Source: Platycnemis pennipes (lineage: Eukaryota > Arthropoda > Insecta > Odonata > Platycnemididae). Taken from it: DNA of 64,000 nucleotides. The translations under genes were made by a program, and so were the position numbers. This document shows, in pieces, positions 1 through 11,090 of the stretch. Within the stretch, counting starts at the first letter, position 1. Each line of letters opens with the position of its first letter. The notes under the pieces were generated by a model that was not told the origin of the DNA, ran no database searches, and saw only the letters and a list, made by a program, of their open reading frames with translations. The stretch covers positions 53,734,609 through 53,798,608 of the forward strand of contig OW121854.1 of the NCBI GenBank assembly GCA_933228895.1, written 5' to 3'.

Positions 1-1740
1 GTCAAGTCGGTAGGACACATTCAACAATAGCAAACACAAGTTTTGACAATATTTGTGTATGCTAGTAATATTTGGTAATTTTTTCATAATCAAGCAATAA
101 TTCAGGTGGTATTGGATTTTAGGATTTATTGTTCAATAGATAATTTTTAACTTTTGACGACAGCTCTTTGGCATCAGTTTTGAATATAAAAAACCTTCAA
201 GCAGCAATATAGGTTAGCTTGGGGAGGATTTTCCTGGGTAAAACCCCAATAGGTCTCTGGACACTTATTCAAATAAAGACATTTTCGTAGAGTTAAAACA
301 AAAAAATTACTCGCTGCGAAAGCAGTTTTGACAGAAAGTATTTTATTTTTAAAATATAAGCATTTGAATCGCCACGAGCTGGTCTCTCGCAAAAACGTAA
401 TTCGCATCGCTGCCATCTTGAATGACGTCAGGTCCTGCAACAGCGGCCGCGGTGCGTATATTTCTATGCGAAGTTTGAAGCGTTTAGGAGATCACTATTG
501 AAATGTCTTTCATGAAAACACTTTTTTCAATATGCCAAAGCGTTGTTTTAAATGCTGTCTTGAGCCAAAATATAATGACACCAACGGAAATGCCTCCCAA
601 CAAGTATTTTTTTTAATTACCTGAAACAGGATAATATGGGTGAAGAAAGGAGTGCAAGCAAAATGAAAATTTGTCTACGCAATCAAACGTGTGCATTCTT
701 GAGCGTTCACTCTGTCTATATTTATTTTACCAATTCTGGAAGCTAAATTAAACTTAATTGTATCTTAATTGTGCAGAAACTAGGTCAAAACAAAGCGCCG
801 CCAATAGTACTATTGATGTAATTGACATATGGGCTCAATATTATTCGGTAAAGCATTTTCATGGATTGAAAAACTGCTAGGAAATGTAATACATGCACAT
901 ATCAGTCATCAGAGCACGAGGGCAATGTGCTGGACATATGTCACCAAAAATCTTTTCCATATCAAGCAATATTCCATGTTTGAAAAAGTTCGCTAAGCAG
1001 CTTTCAATTATGATTAAAAGACTGAACCCACTGAACCTATCTCTGCTTACTTTTCAAGATTAGATGTCCTAAATTTTATTAATTGCAAGCAGTCATTTTC
1101 ACCGGTCAATTTAAATTTGCGAACGTCAGCGTGAACGATGGATGCGTGAATGGCTACTTGTGCACATAAAAACAATTTATTAAACCAAAATAGTTGTAGA
1201 CGGGAATATTTTTTTCTTTGCATTATCTTCACGATGTACCACATAAGATGCACGTTTCAACATACCGCGTCCGCGTCGAGATCATCTAATATGCCAAATA
1301 CACCAATATTACACCGCACAACATTAGAATCTAGGATCACGATCGCACTTGCTTGCTGCGCAACAGGTTAAATCGGTTAAATTTTCAAGTTCCTCGGTAT
1401 ATTCGGAAATCAAGGGTCTTTTTAATCCACCTTCTTCTCAATTGTTCAATATATATTTCCCCAAAAAGAAGGTCTAGGAAATCGTATCAAAACTCATCAC
1501 TGCACCATAATTGTGACGCTGGTATCGGGTATGCCAAAATGTTAGCCATCTCTCCATTCTCTAAATTTCTACCAAAAAAGGCTGAATTAAATATTGCTTA
1601 GTGACATTAAAGTTCTTTTATGGTCGGAAAATCATGAGAATGACTAGGTATTTCAATTTTGAAAAACTGGGGCCCTATCACCATTCAGATTGACACAACT
1701 GTTTTATTGGTTAGATTGTACCCTTCTCTCACAGAATGAG
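1..1740. other. AT-rich gene-free stretch
   Basis: No convincing coding region, RNA gene or repeat was found. Open frames here are short (under 90 codons), AT-rich and show no recognisable protein motif. The only GC-rich patch is a short stretch around 435-455. Confidence 0.6.
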
Positions 1741-1774
1741 AAGCTTGCTTGTCACAATACTGACATTTCTACGA

Positions 1775-2480
1775 CTACAACTCTCTACCCGCGCAATGCT
1801 AGTAATGGAAACGCTCGAAAACGCCTACTATGGTAGATAGTCCTACTAGCATTGAGATACCCTTGTTAGATCAGGGAATAGTGGTTACCGTCGTGTCTTT
1901 TTTGTAATTGGAACGCAAGTTAGTCAAAATCCTGGTAATAATTATGGGAAAACAGTTGAATCACGAATAGCGGTGAGGGATCGCGGCGTGTGCATCTAGG
2001 AAAACGTGGTTGTTGTGGTGTCTTTGTTTGGCTTAATACTTGATTTTTGTCTATGCTCAATGATGCTCCAGAGTTGTTATTACCTATGGTTTACATAATT
2101 TAATTATATTTTCCCAGCAATGACCGAACAAAAGAATTTCAAAAACTTTGCAAACGAGGAGACAGACTTGCTCCTTAGGCGTACGCGATAAGCCCGACGA
2201 CATTTGATTATAACAATCAATATAGATTCTTGAATAAAACTTCAAGTGCTTACACACTTCAATGTGCTAACATCTTTACGCATTTCTATAACAATCGTCG
2301 ATTTTCTTTTGAACTGGAATACTGGTAACCGCTATGTGACGAAAGCAGTGATTACAAGGGTAACATTGTAGCTAACTGGAACGCAGGTAGGTTATGAGGG
2401 CTGAAATAACCGTGGTAGAATGTCAGTAGTGGAAACGGAGTACAATGGCGAAACAAGTAGGTTAACCTACTTGTCTTCGC
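1775..2480. repeat. diverged subrepeats of an unidentified element
   Basis: Two related blocks lie in the same orientation. Both contain a 'tggaacgca' box (about 1910 and 2378), a GGTWACC box, and a 'gtaatggaaacg' / 'gtagtggaaacg' box (about 1800 and 2427). The first block also has a 10-bp inverted repeat AATGCTAGTA...TACTAGCATT near 1796-1855. The arrangement suggests a non-autonomous DNA transposon or decayed repeat. Ends and family are not determined. Confidence 0.35.
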
Positions 2481-2483
2481 CAT
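2445..2483. repeat. 39-bp near-perfect palindrome
   Basis: Arms ATGGCGAA / TTCGCCAT surround a perfect 22-bp palindrome at 2453-2474 centred on GGTTAACC, with a single extra C at 2475. It could form a cruciform or hairpin. It may be the joined ends of a small transposon. No gene is associated. Confidence 0.8.
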
Positions 2484-2524
2484 CCATCAAAATATGTTCT
2501 TCCATATCCCTTGTATATTAGTTT

Positions 2525-2655
2525 ATGCTCGGGGCATACACGAGCACGAACAACATTTTATCGAGCTTAACCTGCACATAGCCGATGGCATCATCGTCGT
2601 GTTCCTCACGAACGACCCTAACACCAAAACATTCATCATCGCCATATTATGAATA
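2525..2655 (-). pseudogene. short codon-like fragment, unknown protein
   Basis: On the minus strand, about 41 codons read without a stop and look protein-like: a charged run (VVREEHDDD), then AIGYVQVKLDK, then a hydrophobic MLFVLVYAPS. The frame is closed by TAA on both sides, and no splice acceptor is obvious upstream. Downstream the frame continues after a stop with DMEEHILMDGEDK before another stop. This is the pattern expected of a fragment of a decayed transposon ORF or processed pseudogene. I do not recognise the family; a chance open frame is possible. Confidence 0.3.
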
Positions 2656-3169
2656 TTACAAAATTCAAATGTGAACATTCATTTTCAAACATTGACATGC
2701 TTCTACCTCGCCATGTTAACTCTTTGGATTTCCGTTTGAATCATGTTTTCTTCGAGGATTGAACGAAGTTACATTTAAACACGGTATTGATACGTATGAA
2801 AACATTGCGAATGTTGAGATTTTCGGAAGATTTCTTGCGTCAGCTTTGACAAACTCAGACTCCATACCTTCTAAAGAAATCATATATGTTCGCAGCCTTC
2901 CTTAACCCCACCAAAGATATCTAAATCCGACAACAAATGTTGAAAACAACGTCCACAGGTACAATACGTTCCGCCGTTTTCCTCTCCATTGCAGGAGCTG
3001 ACGTCACTTTCAGCCGGCCAATCACAATACGTTTTAAAGTGGGCGTGTTTTCTGGGCATTTATTTTGCTTATTTCTCGAAAAATATATTAAATAAATGCA
3101 TAGTTTTCATCTCTAAGATGTTTTAGTATAATTAACATTTTTTAAAGTAGCTTTTCAAGGAGATTTAAA

Positions 3170-3395
3170 AAATTGTCCAGAGGTCTATTGAAAAAATTAT
3201 TTTTCCATTCTCTTTCCCCTCAACGATTGTCTTCATCATGTCTCAGGGTATGGCCAAATAAATTGTCTGCCTTTTTTCAGACGACTTCTTTTTTCTCTCA
3301 CACCTCTTGGTACCTCTTCGATAGTAGCTTTGTCAATCTAGTTCTTCATCCCACCTCTGCAGCAATAATCTCCGAATTATTTCAGCTTTGCTGAA
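3170..3395 (-). mobile_element. decayed RTE-type LINE 3' fragment
   Basis: The minus strand can be read, with several stops, as the C-terminal region of an RTE-clade LINE protein. One segment reads DNLFGHTLRHDEDN, matching the DNLISHILRYD segment of the larger RTE copy at 26.9-29.5 kb. Nucleotide similarity to 26,960-27,120 is also visible (for example the 'cgacgattgtctt' string shared by both). This is an old 5'-truncated copy with stops and no coding capacity. Confidence 0.7.
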
Positions 3396-4135
3396 ATATA
3401 CCACGAAGTACACAACTGAAGATGTGACACGCCTAAAAATGGGCCACGTAGTACTAATGGAAAATGTATGGGCAACAAATATCCGCTTCCTCAAAAAAAT
3501 TAAAATCTAATGAGCAATTAAATTCTCAAGACTCATCCCTAACTTGTCACTCACATCTTATTGAAATAGCATACTAATGCATCTCGAAGCCAAAATTAAT
3601 ACACAATGTATTGAATAAAGTTAAGCAATACGTGTTAAAGTTAAACATCGTGAGCCTTTAATGCCCATTATATGCTGCAGGAAATTTCTTAATGTTCAAC
3701 TATAGAAGTATTCTTGTTGACCACTTTATTTATGTAGTAATAGAAATGTGTTTATATGTTGTTTGGTCGTTTTTTGATAAACAGCAATTTTTACCAACGT
3801 TTCTCTTCTTTATTTCGGCTCTTCAGGGCTATTTAGTACACAATGTAAGTTTTTAAATTTCAATTACTTTTGAACAGACTTAGAACCGAACAGAAAAAAA
3901 GGTTACAGAGCAATATTAATATCTTATTACTTGCTTTTGGTGACAATTTTTTTAAACAACAACAATAACAACAACTTCTTAGATGCATAAATTCATTAAC
4001 AAACTTTTTTTATATAAAAATCGAAACAGCCAAAATTTAAAATCATTATATAAATTACTTAAATATTTTTTTTTTAAACAGAAGTGAATATTGAATCAAT
4101 ATTCATTTAAAAGTTAATGGTTATGTTCAGTTATA
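3396..4135. other. AT-rich gene-free stretch
   Basis: Strongly AT-rich DNA with short A and T runs. No open frame of interest, RNA gene or repeat was recognised. Confidence 0.6.
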
Positions 4136-4140
4136 TATAT

Positions 4141-4545
4141 TTAAGTTGTGACTATAACGTTATTATATATTTTACTTAAATTTTGTATATCTGTTCTGTT
4201 ATTACATACAGTAGGATTTTTTACTATATGAACCATCTCTTTAAAAAGCCTCTTTTGACGGTTAGATTCAAAATTAATGGATTTTGCGTCTTCAAATTTG
4301 AAGGATTGGTTGTTTTCTAATGCATATTTTCCCAAGGTTAATGTTCCGGTATTTTTTTAATTGATGACTTATAACCATCAATACTATTTTTTAAGTATTA
4401 CGCAGGTTGTCCAATATAAATTTCGTTACATTCTTGGCAAGGTATACTATAAACAATGCCACTCTTGTAATATTTTGGAATGTGGCTCTTTGATTTAGAA
4501 TATTCTACAAAACGTTTTTCCTGGAAAAAAATATAAATAAAAAAG
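4141..4545 (-). pseudogene. Penelope-like element GIY-YIG endonuclease, decayed
   Basis: This is the C-terminal endonuclease region of a Penelope-like retroelement (PLE). Read on the minus strand from about 4530, the translation gives EYSKSKSHIPKYYKSGIVY, then SIPCQECNEIYIGQ. This is the GIY...YIG signature with the Cys pair typical of PLE endonucleases. A TAA follows the YIG motif at once. After a frame change the rest of the domain is open as 64 codons (4141-4335), with FKFEDAKSINFESNRQKRLF and then a KNPTVCNNRTD segment, the position where PLE proteins carry their conserved late Asn/Arg residues. In an intact PLE this domain follows the reverse transcriptase and nicks target DNA. No RT domain is visible upstream (4.5-6 kb), so the copy is truncated as well as broken by a stop and a frameshift. 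Identification is from motif order, not a search. Confidence 0.85.
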
Positions 4546-5540
4546 TCTTTGTAGGTACCCAACCAATACAAACCCCAAAAAAAATTTCTCGTAACACTCC
4601 AGTCATCGTATCAAACTATTATATAAAGATCTACTAAAAATGGAATTTAAAATCGTTAGGGACTGTATTTTGTCACTTCCCGTTCATAAAAAAGAGGTTT
4701 CATTGCTTTATTCGGGTATTACTGCCAGCATATAATATTGCCCAAGGGTTTTCTCATTTCGAGTGAAGTATGCTATTCGGATCATGAGTTGGAGATAGAT
4801 GAATCACATCACCAAGTAGCACAATCTTCCAACGACTTCTTTTGAATGATATATATGTTACTGAAAGACAATATTGATACACAAAAAGAAGTATACTCAT
4901 TTATTTTGAATGAATTAACTTATTTTTCCCTTACTTATATATTGGTGACATTTTTCACGTAAAAATACTTTATTATGTGTTTTCCTAGCATTTCAGCACG
5001 AATGTTCACAATTTGTTTTCTTGGGTAAAGTAAATCATTTTACTAGTCACTCACATCGACTATATTCTACTTTACTCGCGCCTGCTGGCTTCAAGCGAAC
5101 TCCTTCCTTCAGTAGGAAAAACATAACCTCTCCTCCTCATAAAATACCTTATTTCCATACCACGATCATTTATTTGTAGCTTTTGGAGTTCTAGCCTCAA
5201 GATCATCATTCATGTTCTCTCTAATACCCGTTTCTTTCGTATTTCCCATCCTCAAAAATACTCCCCTCAAACCTTATCCTGTTGCATAATTTTCGGGGAA
5301 GATGAATTACGTTCCCTCTCCCGTGAACCACGCTACGAAAATGAACCCGTAATCGTTTTCAAAAACTAATTATTACTTTGTCCCGAGTTAATGGTCGAGG
5401 ATAGATATCTTTCGGCTCCATTAACACCTGAATCGATGCGAGATGATAGTTTCTGAGCACAGTATCATTTTTTTACGTAGTCTTCGGTAGGAATACACTT
5501 TTTTTACTTAAGAAGGAGATTGGTCGAGAATTCTGGCAAT
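4546..5540. other. gene-free stretch
   Basis: AT-rich DNA. No reverse transcriptase motif could be read here on the minus strand, where the missing part of the Penelope copy would be expected. No other feature was seen. Confidence 0.55.
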
Positions 5541-6080
5541 TATTCACGCGCGAAGAGACTCGAAAGCGAAGGCACAAGTTGATTCGCCCATGAGCTCATA
5601 ATGCCACCGTGATGCCCAATCTTTTCCCGACGAAGAAATCCGAAGTCATTCGGTCGGAAAAACGCTTCCCCGTTTTAAGCGACACGAGCGCGCTTGAAGA
5701 GATGGAATGGAATGCTGGGAGAAGTAGGAAGTTAGGTCGAAGGTGGGAAGGCTGAAAGAGGAGATGGCGAAATGACGGTTCGCGGAAAGGAGCTGGGTTG
5801 TAACCGGAGAGACAAAAGGAGAGCCTTCGGGAAAGATAGAGAGGAAGGTAGGAGTGTGGAGGGGGATATATGGGGCGCGAGGCGGGGGATGGGGAGGAAC
5901 TGGGGGTGGGGGGAGATACGGCGGAAGAAGGCCGGCAGAGAGTACGTGAAATAATACGTCAGGAACAAATGGCTCTCACTCGTGAAGGAATTGGAATCGC
6001 AAAGGGATGACTGCAGCCGATTGAAAGTAGCTCTCGAGGAGAATTTGGATCCCAGCGAATTCGTTGGCTCTCCCATTATG
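5540..6080. promoter_or_regulatory. GC-rich island with purine-rich top strand
   Basis: This block stands out from AT-rich flanks by frequent CpG (for example around 5545-5560 and 5685-5695) and by a nearly pure purine run at about 5700-5945, rich in GGGGA, GGAAG and GAGG. Open frames exist on both strands but have the low-complexity Ser/Pro or Arg/Gly composition expected from purine/pyrimidine bias. It could be an unmethylated regulatory island or a triplex-forming tract. No TATA box or transcript start can be assigned. Confidence 0.4.
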
Positions 6081-7200
6081 CAAGCAACAGCGCATTTGGG
6101 GTCCGGCTTCTTACGTTTTGTGTTCCGTTATCTTTTTTTCTCATCTGTTGCATCGTCTCTCACTTCCATCTAAAAAAGTGAACAAAAACATTTGTTTCCT
6201 GTCACGTGAGCTCTATGGCATGAAAATGAAAGCTTTTAATGTTGGTAAGCTACTAATAAACTGTAGAAAAATAGATCGACGCGGTTTGTTTCATTTTAGG
6301 ATAGATTCACGAGGTTAAATGAGGAACGAAAAAATATGAGTTTAAGTGTTTAATATTCTTCGCAAGGAATCATGTTCAATTGGCTTATTTACATCACTGA
6401 ATTAATTTAGATATAACTTATATTTTTAATCAATTCCCACCCACATTCACAGGTACCTACTTTCATTTCATTTTCTCATTTAGATTTCGTTATTTAAATG
6501 AGATACGTAACAACTTTTACAAAATTCTGCGCGTCAATTGGAAGGCAAATAAGTGCAAGATAAGTAAATATATGTATATATGCATCTTTGAATCACTATA
6601 TTTGCATGCTATTTCATCACTATATTCCTGTGACTATTAGGTTTTCGTCGGCAAACCATAAATTAATCTGCAGTGCTAGGGTCAGTTAAAAAAATCCTTA
6701 TCGCGAAACCAAAGTGCTTCAGTGAGTAGGTAAGTATACATTTTAAGGAAAAAAAGATGCACATAGGAATCGCGAAATTTCTGGTTAAAATTTCGTATAG
6801 TAAATTATTTGTGTTCCTTCAGATTATATGGTTCCTCCAGATGCCAAATTCAAACTCCGTTATATGCGTTGAAAACTTTAAAACTAAATTTTAAATATAG
6901 TATAAATGTTGAAGTAATTAGACGACATCGGCCACATGTATGACGAATTATGAAAATTAAGGTAAATTATGAGGAAAATATTCATGGAGGCAGTTCATCT
7001 GGACGTAAATCTCATTGAATGAATCAACTAAGTACCTAATCCAAAGATATTCAACCTCACCGCCTTTAATCACGCTTTAGTGATATCAGACTCCTGTATC
7101 TCTAACAGGGACGTATCAAATAGGTAAAAAAATATGACATTAATGCCATTTCAACAAGGCTCGTAATTTCTCGGTACTTGTTATTAGGTCAAAACTCGAG
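6081..7200. other. gene-free stretch
   Basis: AT-rich DNA. The frames at 5982-6318 simply run out of the adjacent island and show no protein motif. Nothing else was recognised. Confidence 0.55.
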
Positions 7201-7202
7201 AA

Positions 7203-7450
7203 TCATGTGGTGCTTGAAATACTGGCTATTCATTCTGAGGGCCTGTGTTCAATTCCTGGTAGTATCAGAGATTTTTCTATGGAATGACAGCTTTTTTGAG
7301 TAATTGTGGTGACTATTTCATGTTCATTACCCCGTCCATCAGATGAGGCTGTGAGAAACTATAAGGCGTGTGGACTCGACATTCGTTAAGTGTCAACTTA
7401 CACCGGTGATAGGTTTATATGCACCCATAATTAATTCCCCTGAAAATCAT
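7203..7450 (+). mobile_element. old tRNA-derived SINE
   Basis: A degenerate pol III B box reads TGTTCAATTCCTGG near 7246-7260. About 80 bases downstream lies CCCGTCCATCAGATG (7331-7345), a central box also present in the SINEs at 25.9 and 51.9 kb. This order, tRNA-like head followed by a conserved central domain, is the usual SINE layout. The copy is diverged and its ends and target duplication are not clear. Confidence 0.55.
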
Positions 7451-8250
7451 CATTCCTCTGGAAATGTATTCACCCTTTCTGTATGGCACAAATTACCTCA
7501 GGAGTCTGTCAGAGCCTAGGTGAAACTTATCTAAAAAATTTCAGAGCATAATATATATTTCCCTGAGCCCTATTTATTTTTTTCCACTAGGACAAGATTT
7601 TATGAATTTTTGAAGCCATTTCACCATTAAGAATTTGTCCAAAATAATTGAATTTCGAAAAGTAAATTATTTTCTTTACAAAATATAAAACTCATTCAGG
7701 ATGATTGGAATAGGAAACACAGCGTAAAGTATTCAATCTAGTATACGTAGTCGTAATGGGATAAAAAGCAAACGGGAAAATGACATTATAGGAGTAAAAC
7801 TACGAATAATTTTAACGCATGCAATAAGATACCACATTATTAACCTAATACACTTTAACAATTTAAAATATCTCTGCAAAATATATATCTTTAAAATTAA
7901 TAATAATAATTGTATAAAAGACGCAGCAGTCTTTGGTCGAGGTACTAAAGAATTTCGCTACCTTCTAAAATAGACATCCCATGAGAGAAGTGCACATTTC
8001 ATCCAAGAATTGCACTCTTCTAAATGGTGTTGCGCTTCGAGTATCTGCGGTCAGGTTTATAGAAGCATGATAAATAAAATAGTAATATGCTATACGAGAT
8101 TGCGAAAGTCGAGACAAGTGTTCCATCATATACGTTCTTCGATCGCTCTGCTGAGAATTCAGAGGGATTGGCGTAAAAGCATGACCCGTAAGAATAGAAT
8201 GCAAGCATGAGACACTCATGATTGGCTTGAAAACGCGATTTTTTTCATAT
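7451..8250. other. gene-free stretch
   Basis: AT-rich DNA with overlapping short frames on both strands near 7965-8282. None of these shows a protein motif, and they overlap each other on opposite strands, so I treat them as chance. Confidence 0.5.
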
Positions 8251-8256
8251 TCATTC

Positions 8257-8388
8257 GGCAGCAATATTTTTTCCCTCAACATTACCCCTTATGTACAAAA
8301 TATACGGTCAGAATATTACTCTGGCAGCAATTCAATTTTCCATCAACATTACCACGTATGTGCTAAATATACAATCAGAAAATAACCC
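8257..8388. repeat. 66-bp imperfect tandem duplication
   Basis: Two head-to-tail copies start with 'ggcagcaat' at 8257 and 8323 and share the order 'ccatcaacattacc / ccctcaacattacc', then '...tatgt...aaatata...tcaga'. Period 66 bp. A further trace of the unit may be present near 8432. No function is apparent. Confidence 0.75.
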
Positions 8389-8619
8389 AAATTAAATGTA
8401 TTTGACTTCAGGGAACAACGAAATTGAAATCTTACTCCAACATTACTTTATCCTGCATAAGTACTGTGTCAACGATGATATCCAACAAAGTAGGACTTGG
8501 TACAGGAGATAAGCCTCGTCATGTCGTTCACCATTCCCGCAAAGCAGACCGTTTCTCTTGATGATCTCGAAGAGGCCGTTCCGCGCGATATGAAAGGCGC
8601 TAGCAATACTTCTGGGGTG

Positions 8620-9213
8620 ACAAGGTGGCACTCTTCCGAAGATCAGGGGAAAGAAATATGATTGGCCATTTCTCCGCCCAACTTCATTCCGCCCAACTTT
8701 CTCCCCTACCCGATAGTCGTACCTTCTGTTACACCACCCTCCCACCCCCGCCTCCAACTCTTCTCCCGCGATGGGGGAAGGGAGAGACGGAAAGAAACCT
8801 CTTCCGCCCACCGACGCCTTTCGAAAGATGTCCTTCAACCGCCTCAACCAGAGTCCCCTCCGCCCGTCCAGCTCTAACCTCCGCCCTTTGGAGTGCACGT
8901 TCCTTTCCCCACTTCCACCCCTTGAAGACTTCTTACCCCTCCTCCCCCTAGCCCACCCCAGAACACCCACTCCCTCAATTCCAGTTTGTTTACTTTCGCA
9001 TCTCCAGCCTCCACAACCCCCCGCGGCTCAGACACATGATATAAAGCTTCCATTACAACTCCACGACGAGACTTTCGTCGATCTCCTCCCCTTATATTTT
9101 TTCCTCGCCTTGCCTTTTCTCCTCGGCCTCTCGTTCTCTTCACCTCTTCTCAGACTCCGCTGACCTCACGAGTCTCCTCTTCAGGTCTTCCTCCGGCTAA
9201 TATTTCCCTCTCC

Positions 9214-9256
<43 letters not shown>

Positions 9257-9530
9257 CTCACTGCCTTCTGCGTCCCGCCGACTTATCCGTCCTTTCTCCT
9301 CCTCGCTTCTCGCTCGGGAGAGAGAGATCGTTCCACCACCTTTCTCCTCCTGCTCTCTGCACTGGCTACGTCGACTCCCTCACTACTACAGCGCGTCCTT
9401 CGCCTTCCCTTTCTCTCTGGAGAAGTTTCTTCCGTCCCTGGAATCCTTCTAGTTCCCCGAGTGCACTCCCTGTATCCCGTAAAACTCTTCCTCTCCAACC
9501 GAACTCTCTCATCAGTCCTATTCCTTGCCA
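8620..9530. promoter_or_regulatory. pyrimidine-rich GC island with long open frames
   Basis: A roughly 0.9 kb block of C/T-rich top strand with many CpG and CCTCC motifs. Because stop codons need A, several overlapping frames remain open on both strands (up to 175 codons on the minus strand at 8443-8970 and 130 on the plus at 8771-9163). Their products are low-complexity Pro/Ser/Leu or Arg/Gly and overlap each other, so they are best explained by composition. Possible roles are an unmethylated island, nuclease-sensitive or triplex-forming tract, or a promoter of an unseen gene. Confidence 0.4.
9215..9255. repeat. 41-base poly-C run
   Basis: A single uninterrupted run of cytosines, preceded by CTCTCCT. 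Length in the real genome may differ, because such homopolymers are prone to replication slippage and to sequencing and assembly error. The complementary G run could form quadruplex structures. Confidence 0.95.
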
Positions 9531-9657
9531 TATGAGTAGTATGTCCGTGAATTCAAGGCTTTCTCGTTCGAGAGGATCGATGCTCGTAACGCTACTTCCA
9601 CTGTACCAGTGTTCCCAACCAGGGGCACGAGTTTAGCGAATAAATGGAATGTGAAGA

Positions 9658-9945
9658 ATGTTTCATAATAGCGAAGGAACAGCAAGCCCCTTTATTAGTT
9701 TAAAAACATTAAATTCAGTTTTTGGCAGGCAGGCGGCATCAACGCTTCGAAGATTAAGCAATCATTGGTTAACCAGAATAATGAAAGGGAGGAATCGTAT
9801 GAGATACATGGAGAGCTGCGTCAAAATAATCAAGGAATTGTTGACTGATGATGAGGTAATCATATATGAGTGGCTATACTACAGACTTAAGAGTATACAA
9901 ACACCAGCTAGTAAGTCACAAGCATTGATAATGAATAAGGGGTAA
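9658..9945 (+). pseudogene. unrecognised ORF, possible LINE remnant
   Basis: A 95-codon frame with ordinary amino acid composition. The segment KGRNRMRYMESCVKIIKE resembles the GRGRPRVRYMKEVAKNVKE segment near the C-terminus of the RTE fragment at 43.3 kb. It could therefore be a heavily diverged LINE tail, but the frame lacks the terminal WRAAS motif of these elements and no hairpin follows it. It may also be chance. Confidence 0.25.
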
Positions 9946-10229
9946 AAATTAGGAAAATATGATTGCGACAAAGTTTCTGCCCTTGAGAGAACCCTTCAAA
10001 GTTGCATGCAATCGGACTGATGTGGTTGCTCCATTACTGGCATCTAAACACTAAGATCTAGCGTGAATATATTTTGGATGCTAATTCATTCTTAATAGTC
10101 CGTCTATCTAAAAGGGACAAAAAATGTGGATCCTCATTCACCTTTTTTTTAGATGTCAGGTTTCTTACTTCACATCCTCCACTCCCTTCATCCATACCTC
10201 TTCACAAATATCCACATATCTTTAATACC

Positions 10230-10269
10230 GAAAATGATCGTAATTGATCGAAAATGATCGTAATTGGTG
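10230..10269. repeat. 20-bp unit repeated twice
   Basis: GAAAATGATCGTAATTGATC at 10,230-10,249 is followed directly by a copy differing only at the last three positions (10,250-10,269). Confidence 0.9.
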
Positions 10270-10289
10270 ATCTTCATTACTACCAGGGA

Positions 10290-10505
10290 AATGGTCTAGC
10301 CATGTTGAAACACCAACTCCCGTCAGATCAGTAAACTTACGCAACGTTGGACCCGGCCCGAGGGTGGTTGGGTCATCCACCATACCTCTACCGCGGTGCT
10401 CTTGTCCCTGCTGTCCCAAAAGTGAGTTAGCACATGGATCTAAAGAGGTGTGCCAGAAGGAGTTGTGGATACAGAAGGCCCCCGCCCACCCTTCTATTTG
10501 CATTT
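10290..10505 (-). mobile_element. SINE-like repeat, copy 1
   Basis: Reverse-complemented, this block aligns with 38,158-38,350. Shared landmarks, in order, are 'gggtgg.cggggg', 'TCTGGCAC', 'CTTTAGATCCAT', 'GACAAGAGCACC' and 'CGGTAGAGGTATGG'. Two copies 28 kb apart in opposite orientations indicate a dispersed short element. Neither copy shows a coding frame or a clear pol III box, so the class is uncertain. Confidence 0.65.
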
Positions 10506-10814
10506 ATCATTATTATCAGTAACAACAATCCATGGATGAAAGAACATGGCCACTTGCATGAGTGCATCTGCAAATTAGGTGAAAGAGTTCCAATTTAAAT
10601 AGCTGGCATCTAAAAACGGTTCACTTATTCATTTCCAGAAAAAGTGAAGGATGAGTAATTATAGCCATTAATTGTGGTTATCATATTACCCTTACTTTTG
10701 GGCAGGGCAATTTCAATTAAATGAATCAGAAATATCATACGAGGTAATCAATTAAGAAAAGAAGCTTGTACATTTCATGTTTTTTTTACATTTATTCTGT
10801 TCTATTCTAGTCTA

Positions 10815-11090
10815 TTTCATCACTATTATCATCATCGTCATTAGCCAGCAATCCGGAGATTGGTATAACCCTGCCTTCCACTGAATTCTTCTATCAGATA
10901 CTCTCTTCGCATTTCCATATTTCTTCTCTTTCACATCCTTCACTTATCTACTTAGCTTCATAATCCACAGCTTGGTTTGACGCAGCCCTCCGTTGAGTTC
11001 TTCTGTCAGCTAGCCTATTCATATTTACGTATTTTTTTCTCTTTCACATTCTTCAAGTGTCTATTTAGCTTCATAAGATCCAGCTTTACT
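10815..11090 (-). mobile_element. tandemly duplicated RTE 3' end
   Basis: Two adjacent units of about 120 bp, each beginning with a diverged version of 'ggtttgacgcagccctcc', the reverse complement of the RTE 3' end, and each ending with 'cttcataa'. The units start near 10,850 and 10,972. A 'tcatcatcgtcat' remnant at 10,825-10,842 corresponds to the microsatellite tail of these LINEs. It is noncoding debris; the duplication suggests a tail-to-head insertion or a local tandem duplication. Confidence 0.7.

Noticed and set aside
8443..8970. 175-codon minus-strand frame as a gene
   Set aside because: Lies opposite plus-strand frames in a pyrimidine-rich island and has Gly/Arg/Lys bias from purine runs; no motif.
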